Source of the DNA: JANOQP01 sp044227705
Lineage (GTDB): Bacteria > Bacteroidota > Bacteroidia > Chitinophagales > Saprospiraceae
Length of the DNA: 13,178 nt
Assembly: GCA_044227705.1 (NCBI GenBank)
Contig: JBGAWE010000121.1
Location: 1-13,178, forward strand
Reading direction: 5' to 3'
Shown: positions 8,048 to 13,178 of the stretch, piece by piece
Numbering within the stretch: the first letter of the stretch is position 1
Layout: every line of letters starts with the position of its first letter
Program-made: the position numbers and the translations under genes
The notes under the pieces: generated by a model
What the model was told of the DNA's origin: nothing
Seen by the model: the letters and a program-made list of their open reading frames with translations, nothing else
Databases searched by the model: none

Positions 8048-8055
8048 CAAAAATA
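8048..8055 (-). promoter_or_regulatory. Bacteroidota -7 promoter element for the Uma2-family gene
   Basis: The minus strand reads TATTTTTG, an exact TAnnTTTG match, 22 bp upstream of the ATG at 8025. A TTG at 8071-8073 lies 15 bp further upstream, closer than the usual 19-21 bp, and inside the start of glpD. The element lies in the 40-bp divergent gap, so it may influence both genes. Confidence 0.5.
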
Positions 8056-8065
8056 GTCGAAATAG

Positions 8066-9727
8066 ATGCCCAACCGCGCCGACCAGCTTGCCCGCCTCCG
8101 TGCCGATTCGTTCGACGTCCTCGTCGTCGGGGGCGGCGCGTCGGGCGCGGGCTGTGCGCTTGACGCGGCCGGGCGCGGGCTGCGCGTCGGCCTCGTCGAG
8201 GCGGGCGACTGGGCCTCGGCCACCTCCTCCAAAAGCACGAAGCTCATCCACGGCGGCGTCCGATACCTCGAACAGGCCGTCAAAAAGGGCGACCTCGCGC
8301 AGCTCAAACAAGTTCGCCACGGCCTGCGCGAGCGGCGCGCGATGCTCGACAGCGCGCCCTTCCTGGCTCGCCCGCTCGAGCTGGTTACGCCGTGCGCGAC
8401 GTGGGTGGAGGCCGCCTATTTTTTCGCCGGGCTGAAAATCTACGACTGGCTCGCCGGGCTGCGCAACCGGCTGCCGTCGGCCAAGTTCCTTTCCAAAAAG
8501 AAGACCCTGGAAAAACTGCCCGGCTTGCGCAGCCGCTCGCTGCACTCGGCGGTGGCTTATTTCGACGGGCAGTTCGACGATGCTCGGTACGCGCTGTTGC
8601 TCGTGCTTTCTGCGGTTGAAAAAGGAGCCGCCGCCGCCAACTACCTGAAAATCAACGGTTTCGAGAAAGGCCCGACCGGCAAAATCACCGCCGCCCTCGC
8701 CGAGGACGCGCTGACGGGCGAGCGATTTTCCATAAATGCGAAACAGGTCTTGAACTGCACCGGCCCCGCCAGCGACGCCCTCCGCCTGATGGCAAACCCT
8801 TCGGCCGCGCCGCGCCTCCGCCCGTCGCGTGGGGCGCACATCGTCCTGCCCGTCTCGGTTTTGGGGAATGAAAAATCGGCCCTTTTGATTCCAAAGACGC
8901 GCGACGGGCGGCTCGTCTTCGCCATCCCTTCGGGCGGCGACTTGCTCGTCGGGACGACGGACACGCAGCCCGAACCGGGCGAAACGGCTGGCATCGAGCC
9001 TTTTTTGGAAAAGAAGGAAGCCGATTTCCTCCTCGACACCCTCAACCGCTTCCTGCAAAAACCGGCAACGGTCGGGCAGGTGAAGGCCGGTTTCGCAGGC
9101 CTCCGCCCGCTCGTCTCTGGTGAGAAATCCCGCTCGACGGCCGCGCTCTTGCGCGACCACGAGGTCGAGTTCGACGAAAAATCGGGCCTCGTCAGCCTGC
9201 TCGGCGGCAAGTGGACGACGTGGCGGCTGATGGCCTCCGATGCCGTCGATTTTGTGTGTAAAAGACTGGAAGTCAACGCTTTGTGTTCGACGCGCGGGCT
9301 GCGATTGCCGGGAGCGGAGGTTGTTGGCGAGGACGCCAACAACGGCCAGCCATCGCTCAACGGGCTGCCCGACGAAGTGACCACCCACCTTTTCCAAACC
9401 TATGGGAGCCGTGCCTCGGCCCTTGCCGAACTGGCAACCGCCGAGCCTTCTCTTTCAAAAAGGATTCTGGAGAACCGCCCTTTCATCAGCGCCGAGGTCG
9501 TTTTCCACGCCCGCGAGGAGATGGCGGTGACCGTGCGCGACGTGCTCGCCCGGAGGCTTCGCATAGAGCAGCACGACTGGGCCGCCGCCCGAGCCGCCGC
9601 GCCCGTCGTGGCCGAGGTTTTGGCCGATGAACTGGGCTGGGATTCCGCCAAAAGGGAACGAGAGTTGAAAAGCTACGTCGAGCTTTTGAGCAAGATGGGA
9701 GCCGCTGCCCACTCCTCAACCGACTGA
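8066..9727 (+). CDS. glpD: FAD-dependent glycerol-3-phosphate dehydrogenase
   Basis: 553 aa, normal for aerobic GlpD. It oxidises sn-glycerol 3-phosphate to dihydroxyacetone phosphate and passes electrons to the quinone pool at the inner membrane. A dinucleotide-binding GGGASGAG motif is at 22-29. The family signature TSSKSTKLIHGGVRYLE is at 53-69. FAIPSGGDLLVGTTDTQ lies mid-protein, GLRPLVS follows, and GGKWTTWR (380-387) contributes to FAD binding. The C-terminal helical domain (AREEMAVTVRDVLARR) matches the DAO_C region. The ATG at 8066 gives the usual short lead before the Rossmann motif. No glycerol kinase or GlpF is adjacent, so the gene is detached from a classical glp operon here. Upstream is 40 bp shared with the divergent Uma2 gene; downstream a membrane protein follows after 13 bp. 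Confidence 0.95.
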   Translation: MPNRADQLARLRADSFDVLVVGGGASGAGCALDAAGRGLRVGLVEAGDWASATSSKSTKLIHGGVRYLEQAVKKGDLAQLKQVRHGLRERRAMLDSAPFLARPLELVTPCATWVEAAYFFAGLKIYDWLAGLRNRLPSAKFLSKKKTLEKLPGLRSRSLHSAVAYFDGQFDDARYALLLVLSAVEKGAAAANYLKINGFEKGPTGKITAALAEDALTGERFSINAKQVLNCTGPASDALRLMANPSAAPRLRPSRGAHIVLPVSVLGNEKSALLIPKTRDGRLVFAIPSGGDLLVGTTDTQPEPGETAGIEPFLEKKEADFLLDTLNRFLQKPATVGQVKAGFAGLRPLVSGEKSRSTAALLRDHEVEFDEKSGLVSLLGGKWTTWRLMASDAVDFVCKRLEVNALCSTRGLRLPGAEVVGEDANNGQPSLNGLPDEVTTHLFQTYGSRASALAELATAEPSLSKRILENRPFISAEVVFHAREEMAVTVRDVLARRLRIEQHDWAAARAAAPVVAEVLADELGWDSAKRERELKSYVELLSKMGAAAHSSTD

Positions 9728-9740
9728 AAACCAACCGTTT

Positions 9741-10376
9741 ATGATTCCGCAGAACGACCGAGCCGCCCGCCTTGCCTACACCATCCTCTCCAACCTGATG
9801 CTCTGCTACGGCATCCAGTTTTTGGGCTGGAAGTTCTTCCCCGTGCTCTATCTCTTTTGGTGGGAGGAGCTGGTCACGACCTTTTTCGCCTCGAAAAAAC
9901 TGCGGCGGCTGCGCCCCCTTCTGCTCGAAAAAGAGACGGAGACCGATGTGCTGGCCCGCGAGGGCGGGGTGATGGTGCGCTATTTTTTCCTCTTTGTCTG
10001 GCTGGTCTTCGTCGTCGCGCTCGGCGCGTTCGCGATGGCCCCGAGCGGTGACTGGCTGGCCAACCTGCGCATTCTTTTGCTGCAAGATCGGCTATTCGAC
10101 CTCAATTTGCTCGGCTTCGTCGGGCTGCAAATCCTCTCCTTTTGGCCCCGGTTTTTAAAGAAAAACAACCCGACGGCCAGCCCCGAGGAGGTCGCCGCGC
10201 TCGGCGAGTCGATGGGCCGGCGCGGCCTCGTCATCCACGTCGGCATCCTCGCCGGGGCCTTCGCCGGGATGTTCTGGCACCGCGACTGGTTCAAGTGGGG
10301 CTTCCTCGCGGTCAAAGTGGCGGCCGACGCGGGGGCGATTTTTTGGGGAAAACCGGCACGGAAACCGGTTGGCTGA
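9741..10376 (+). CDS. DUF6498-like polytopic membrane protein
   Basis: 211 aa with about five or six hydrophobic segments: residues about 12-40 (ending FWWEELV), 80-100, 118-135, 165-180 and 185-203. The first segment, LGWKFFPVLYLFWWEELV, resembles the conserved start of DUF6498 proteins, where a tryptophan- and glutamate-containing helix is typical; assignment from memory, moderate confidence. A basic, acidic loop (SKKLRRLRPLLLEKE) follows. It begins 13 bp after the glpD stop on the same strand with no terminator between, so the two are probably co-transcribed. No function is known. Its stop lies 20 bp from the end of the convergent T9SS pseudogene. Confidence 0.7.
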   Translation: MIPQNDRAARLAYTILSNLMLCYGIQFLGWKFFPVLYLFWWEELVTTFFASKKLRRLRPLLLEKETETDVLAREGGVMVRYFFLFVWLVFVVALGAFAMAPSGDWLANLRILLLQDRLFDLNLLGFVGLQILSFWPRFLKKNNPTASPEEVAALGESMGRRGLVIHVGILAGAFAGMFWHRDWFKWGFLAVKVAADAGAIFWGKPARKPVG

Positions 10377-10396
10377 ACGCGCCGCCTGCTGGGCTT

Positions 10397-11104
10397 TCAC
10401 CGCTGGACAACCAGTTTTCCAATCAATTCTCCTTTTCTCCCAATCGCTCGTACGGTGTAAGCCCCCACCGCCAGCCGCTCAACCGGAACCGCGATTGATG
10501 CCGAAAGCTCCGCCGCGAGCAGCCGAAGGCAGGCCTGTCCGGCCGTGTTCTCCACCAAAATCTCACCCGCCCCGTCGAGACCGTCGGCTGGCGGATGCCG
10601 GAAAGGACGGTGTTCGTCACGACGGCCTCGTTGAAGTCGAAGTAAATCCTCGCCGAGTTCGGCACGGGCTGCGTGGGGTTGAACGCCTTTTTGCGCCGCA
10701 CGGCGAACACCGCGAAGCCGTGGCTGCCCGGCTCGTCGGAGAGGCTGTCGGGCAGGTTGATGTTTTCAAAGTCGATTTCGAGTAGGCCGCCGGGCAGCAG
10801 TTGGAAGCCGCTCGCCGCGTGGCTGGCGGCGGCGTGGCGGACGGTCGGCCAGTCGAGTGCCGTGTCGAGCTGGTCGGTGATGCGGACGCGGTCGGCGGAG
10901 GTGAGGTTGAAATCAATCCAAAATCGGGGTCAGGGCGCAGGCCGACGGTCGCGTCGAGGGGCAGCGTCCCGATGTTTTCACAAAAAAGTCGGACGCGCGC
11001 GGCGAACCCCGGTCGCGGCCGGTCGGCCCAGCCGGTTAGGCTTCCGTCGGTGACGTTCGGCGTGTAATGGACGCCAAAATCGAGGCCAGGCCCGCCGCCG
11101 GTTA
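10397..11104 (-). pseudogene. Remnant of a T9SS-secreted protein (DUF7619-type module plus type A sorting domain)
   Basis: No single frame covers this stretch, but three minus-strand frames join into one protein. From about 11104 to 10924: LDFGVHYTPNV...ARVRLFCENIGTLPLDATV, matching the early part of the conserved Bacteroidota DUF7619-type module. After a shift at the four-A run 10920-10923, the next frame gives RVRITDQLDTALDW...DSLSDEPGSHGFAVF...ARIYFDFNEAVVTNTV, the classic end of that module. After a second shift in 10565-10572, the third frame gives ILVENTAG...LAVGAYTVRAIG...LVVQR and TGA at 10397, a type A Por sorting domain. The middle of the module (normally containing FDPNDK and an FQNTG segment) is missing at the first junction, and the N-terminal bulk of the gene is absent. 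It starts right after the yceI terminator. Sequencing error could explain single shifts but not the missing parts. Confidence 0.82.
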
Positions 11105-11108
11105 TCCC

Positions 11109-11149
11109 AAAACTAAAAAGAGGCGACGGAGGGAATCCCCCATCGCCTC
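11109..11149 (-). terminator. Rho-independent terminator of the yceI-like gene
   Basis: On the minus strand, a 13-bp stem (11149-11137 pairing with 11120-11132) closes a GAAT-sized loop and is followed by TTTTTAGTTTT (11119-11109). Two stem positions pair as G-U only in RNA made from the minus strand, which fixes the direction. It lies 23 bp past the stop of the yceI-like gene. Confidence 0.85.
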
Positions 11150-11172
11150 TCCATTTCGAGAAAGTGCCCCGG

Positions 11173-11721
11173 TCAGGCCGCGACGGCTGCCTGCTTGACG
11201 AACTGCACCTCGCCCGAAATCTTCACCTCGTCGCTGACGAGCACGCCGCCCGCCTCGAGCGCGGCGTTCCAGTTGAGGCCGAAGTCACTGCGGCTGATTT
11301 GCCCGGTGAACGAAAAGCCCGCCTTTTCCTGCCCCCACGGGTCGCGGCCGGTGCCGCCGAACTCCACGTCGAGCGAGATTTCCCGGCTCGTGCCGCGAAT
11401 CGTCAGGAGGCCGGTGAGGCGCCAGTTCTCGTCGTCGATTTTCGAGAAGGAGGTTCCCTCGAAGGTCAGTGTCGGGTGGTTTTCCGCGTCGAAGAAGTCG
11501 GCCCCGCGCAGGTGCGCGTCGCGGTCGGCTTGGTTGGTCGAGATGCTGGCCGCATCGACGGTGGACGTGATGGAGGCGAGGCGGAAGTCGTCGCCGTTGC
11601 TCTCGATGCGCGCGTCGAACTTTTGGAAACTGCCCTTAACGCTCGAAATCATGAGGTGCTTGACCTTGAAGGTCAGTTCGCTGTGGGCCGCGTCGAGGGT
11701 CCAGATGGTCTTGTTTGACAT
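11173..11721 (-). CDS. YceI family protein
   Basis: 182 aa, typical family length. The start WTLDAAHSELTFKVKHLMIS (residues 7-26) is the hallmark YceI strand with D-x-x-H-S. It is followed by VKGSFQKFDARI, DAASISTNQADRDAHLRGADFFDAE (the conserved ISTN/RDxHLRSxDFFD region), HPTLTFEGT, and RSDFGLNWN near the end. YceI proteins are lipocalin-like barrels that bind long isoprenoids or lipids. Many are periplasmic, but this one starts directly at the barrel with no signal peptide, so a cytoplasmic location is likely, as for many Bacteroidota members. The terminator just downstream marks a transcript end. It is divergent from the osmC-like gene (161-bp gap); the shared inverted repeat could regulate both. 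Confidence 0.93.
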   Translation of the reverse strand: MSNKTIWTLDAAHSELTFKVKHLMISSVKGSFQKFDARIESNGDDFRLASITSTVDAASISTNQADRDAHLRGADFFDAENHPTLTFEGTSFSKIDDENWRLTGLLTIRGTSREISLDVEFGGTGRDPWGQEKAGFSFTGQISRSDFGLNWNAALEAGGVLVSDEVKISGEVQFVKQAAVAA

Positions 11722-11755
11722 GAATTTTTGACTTTTTACAGGTGAAAACTGGCGT

Positions 11756-11778
11756 TGTCAATCTTCTTCCGATTGACA
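11756..11778. promoter_or_regulatory. Perfect inverted repeat between divergent yceI-like and osmC-like genes
   Basis: TGTCAATC, a 7-bp spacer (TTCTTCC), then GATTGACA: both 8-bp arms match perfectly, centred at 11767. The centre is 46 bp upstream of the yceI start and 116 bp upstream of the osmC start. This is the shape of a dimeric repressor or activator site. Each arm also reads TTGACA outwards, so the arms could instead be part of two divergent promoters. No bound protein can be assigned; the Crp/Fnr gene 0.7 kb away is a candidate, though the arm spacing is not that of the classic Crp or Fnr site. Confidence 0.5.
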
Positions 11779-11882
11779 GGGCAAAGGTGGCGGCACGGGC
11801 GGCGGACGGGGGTTCACATAGGTTAAGTTCGGGCTTTGGGCTGCGATTTTTGCCCAACTTCGCCCGAAAAACCGGCCTTTTC

Positions 11883-12350
11883 ATGAGCACATATCAAGCC
11901 ACCGTCGCCTGGCGCAAGCAGCCGGAGGAGCCTTTCACCGACCGCCGCTACAGCCGCGCCCACCGCTGGCGGTTCGACGGCGGGGCGGACTGGGCAGCCT
12001 CGTCGTCGCCGCACGTCGTTCCGCTGCCCTTTTCGGACGCCTCGGCCGTCGACCCGGAGGAGGCGGTCGTGGCGGCGGCGGCGAGCTGCCACATGCTCGT
12101 CTTCCTGTCCATCGCGGCGGCTAAAAAGTACGTCGTCTCCTCCTACGAGGACACGGCCGAGGCTGTGATGGGCAAGAACGAAGAGGGCCGCGTGGCCCTG
12201 CTCGAAATCGTGCTGCGGCCGCGCATCGTGTTCGAGGGCGAGAGAACTCCCGACCGCGAGGCGCTGGAGCGGATGCACCACCTCTCGCACGAAGAATGCT
12301 TCATCGCAAACTCGTTGAAGACGGCGATTCGGACGGAAATCCTGCCTTGA
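11883..12350 (+). CDS. OsmC family protein (peroxiredoxin-type)
   Basis: 155 aa from the ATG at 11883. The fold signature is present: YSRAHRWRFDGG (23-34), SPHVVP (42-47), VDPEEAVVAAAASCHMLVFL (56-75) with C69, and HEECFIANSLKT (136-147) with C139. These two cysteines are the expected reactive pair of OsmC/Ohr proteins, which reduce organic hydroperoxides with thiol reductants in the cytoplasm; the subtype (Ohr versus OsmC/YhfA-like) is not resolved. An in-frame ATG at 11742 would add 47 residues, but that sequence spans the intergenic inverted repeat and does not look like family protein, so the later start is chosen. A -7-like GATTTTTG (11845-11852) misses the first T of the consensus. Codons 115-155 and the stop are duplicated immediately downstream. 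Confidence 0.92.
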   Translation: MSTYQATVAWRKQPEEPFTDRRYSRAHRWRFDGGADWAASSSPHVVPLPFSDASAVDPEEAVVAAAASCHMLVFLSIAAAKKYVVSSYEDTAEAVMGKNEEGRVALLEIVLRPRIVFEGERTPDREALERMHHLSHEECFIANSLKTAIRTEILP

Positions 12351-12503
12351 TTCAATGTGAAATCATCGTGTTCGAGGGCGAGAGAACTCCCGACCGCGAG
12401 GCGCTGGAGCGGATGCACCACCTCTCGCACGAAGAATGCTTCATCGCAAACTCGTTGAAGACGGCGATTCGGACGGAAATCCTGCCTTGATTCAATGTGA
12501 AAT
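12224..12503 (+). repeat. Perfect 140-bp direct tandem duplication of the osmC 3' end
   Basis: 12224-12363 and 12364-12503 are identical over all 140 bp. The first copy begins at the last base of codon 114 of the osmC-like gene and runs through codon 155, the TGA at 12348-12350 and 13 bases after it. The second copy is an orphan gene fragment that includes the codon for C139 and another TGA at 12488-12490. 140 is not a multiple of three, so the second copy is out of frame with the first. Flanking bases differ (G before copy 1, G after copy 2), so no microhomology is seen at the ends. The intact gene is unaffected. Confidence 0.97.
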
Positions 12504-12518
12504 GCCCGGAAATGCGGC

Positions 12519-13097
12519 CTATCTCTTCTCAAAAATCTGCCGCCGGATGCGGCTCAACGACTGCGGCCGCACCCCCAAAAAAGAGGCCACGAGGAACTGC
12601 GGCACTCGCTGCACGATGTCCGGGTGTCGCTCGACGAGTTCTCGATATCGGTCCTCCGCGCTCGCGCTGAATGCCCGGGCGATGCGCCACTGCGAGCTGG
12701 CGTAGGCGTTCTGCGCCAGTAGCCGGAAGAACCGCTCGAACTTCGGCATCTCGTCGCAAGCCGCCTGAAAACCCTCGCGGCTCAGTGCCAGCAGTTGGCA
12801 CTCCTCCAAAGCTTCGACCGTGAAAAGGGCTGGTTTTCCATGCCAAAAGCTGTTCGGGTCGCTTATCCAATAGGTCTCGAGGGCAAACTGGACGACGTGC
12901 GCATCGCCCGTCGCGCCGGTCAGGAAGGCGCAGAGGGCGCCCTTTTCCACGAAGTGCAGGTCGGCGCAGCGGGCGCCTTCGCGGATGAGCATCTCCTTTT
13001 TGGCCACCCGTTTCGGGCGGAGGAGCTGGCTGAACCGCTCGAACTCGCCGTCGGTGAGCGGCTGGCCGAGCTTCTGTTCGATGTGCTGGCGAATCAT
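12519..13097 (-). CDS. Crp/Fnr family transcriptional regulator
   Basis: 192 aa, the usual size in Bacteroidota. Residues about 20-115 form a cyclic-nucleotide-binding-like barrel (MLIREGARCADLHFVEKGALCAF...). A long dimerisation helix follows (about 118-145). Residues 165-186 (VPQFLVASFLGVRPQSLSRIRR) are the helix-turn-helix with SLSRIRR as recognition helix. The barrel lacks the GELAL and RSAT-type residues that bind cAMP in E. coli Crp, and no iron-sulfur cysteine cluster is seen, so the signal is unknown. The ATG at 13097 lies 14 bp after the stop of an upstream minus-strand gene, so the two are likely one operon. It is convergent with the osmC-like gene across the duplicated segment. Confidence 0.9.
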   Translation of the reverse strand: MIRQHIEQKLGQPLTDGEFERFSQLLRPKRVAKKEMLIREGARCADLHFVEKGALCAFLTGATGDAHVVQFALETYWISDPNSFWHGKPALFTVEALEECQLLALSREGFQAACDEMPKFERFFRLLAQNAYASSQWRIARAFSASAEDRYRELVERHPDIVQRVPQFLVASFLGVRPQSLSRIRRQIFEKR

Positions 13098-13111
13098 GTT
13101 TTCCCCGGTTT

Positions 13112-13178
13112 TCAGGCGGTCTTCGCCGCTCGGATGACCCAGAAGAGTTCTTCCGCGAAAGCCGCCGCGCGCTTTTCG
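13112..13178 (-). CDS. C-terminal end of an unidentified minus-strand gene (partial)
   Basis: A minus-strand frame enters at the window edge (first whole codon at 13177) and encodes 21 residues (EKRAAAFAEELFWVIRAAKT plus A) before TGA at 13114-13112. The mix of acidic, basic and hydrophobic residues looks like an amphipathic C-terminal helix. The 14-bp gap to the Crp/Fnr start fits an operon. Too short to name. Confidence 0.45.
   Translation of the reverse strand, partial: EKRAAAFAEELFWVIRAAKTA

Noticed and set aside
8026..8307. Upstream extension of the Uma2-family protein
   Set aside because: It overlaps the start of glpD, is Ser/Arg/Pro-rich, and lies upstream of the likely promoter element.
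7922..9397. Minus-strand open frame of 491 codons opposite glpD
   Set aside because: Arg/Gly/Ala/Glu-rich antisense translation typical of GC-rich coding DNA; the plus strand encodes a complete GlpD.
10617..10916. Minus-strand frame of 99 codons in the pseudogene
   Set aside because: Ser/Thr/Pro/Arg-rich wrong-frame reading; the recognisable module end lies in another minus-strand frame over the same bases.
10673..11053. Plus-strand frame of 126 codons in the 10.4-11.1 kb stretch
   Set aside because: It is antisense to the T9SS pseudogene, whose minus-strand frames carry clear family motifs.
11742..11882. Upstream ATG adding 47 residues to the osmC-like protein
   Set aside because: The extension crosses the intergenic inverted repeat and does not resemble the family; the ATG at 11883 gives a standard OsmC N-terminus.
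12296..12490. 64-codon plus-strand frame over the osmC duplicate
   Set aside because: It is a chimera of an out-of-frame part of copy 1 and the osmC frame of copy 2 created by the duplication; no sign that it is expressed.

Overview
The window reads as a chromosomal segment of a GC-rich member of the Bacteroidota, most likely from the Saprospiria (Lewinella/Haliscomenobacter-like); the class is an inference. The evidence is SprB-type repeats with a gliding-motility-associated (CHU_C, type B) C-terminal domain, a broken gene ending in a type A Por/T9SS sorting domain, Bacteroidota-style -7 promoter elements (TAnnTTTG), and few Shine-Dalgarno sites. No tRNA, rRNA, CRISPR array, transposase or phage gene was seen.

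Layout: (1) 2-5191 (+) is the 3' part of a giant secreted surface protein. It has 12 SprB-like repeats of about 76 aa, then 9 cysteine-paired repeats of about 42 aa arranged as an 84-aa (252-bp) higher-order array, then about three more SprB-like modules and a T9SS type B sorting domain. (2) 5194-5655 (-) is a small secreted protein of unknown function, ending 2 bp from the adhesin. (3) 5841-6536 (+) is a secreted, probably outer-membrane beta-barrel protein; its 3' end overlaps (4) terC-like 6523-7308 (-), a TerC-family membrane protein. (5) 7441-8025 (-) is a Uma2/DUF820 family nuclease-like protein, divergent over only 40 bp from (6) glpD 8066-9727 (+), an FAD-dependent glycerol-3-phosphate dehydrogenase, followed after 13 bp by (7) a DUF6498-like membrane protein 9741-10376 (+). 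(8) 10397-11104 (-) is a decayed remnant of a T9SS cargo gene that no single reading frame covers. (9) 11173-11721 (-) is a YceI-family protein with its own terminator, divergent from (10) osmC-like 11883-12350 (+); the gap between them holds a perfect 8-bp inverted repeat. A perfect 140-bp tandem duplication copies the 3' end of osmC. (11) 12519-13097 (-) is a Crp/Fnr-family regulator, preceded by (12) the last 21 codons of another minus-strand gene.

How the parts relate: the left third is cell-surface and secretion biology (T9SS cargo, secreted and outer-membrane proteins). The middle is central metabolism and membrane functions (TerC, GlpD). The right end groups a YceI protein, an OsmC peroxiredoxin-type protein and a Crp/Fnr regulator, a plausible stress-response neighbourhood. 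No new multi-gene system is evident. The most distinctive items are the internal architecture of the giant adhesin (including a regular grid of Bacteroidota O-glycosylation sequons), the fresh osmC duplication, the yceI/osmC inverted repeat and the T9SS pseudogene.
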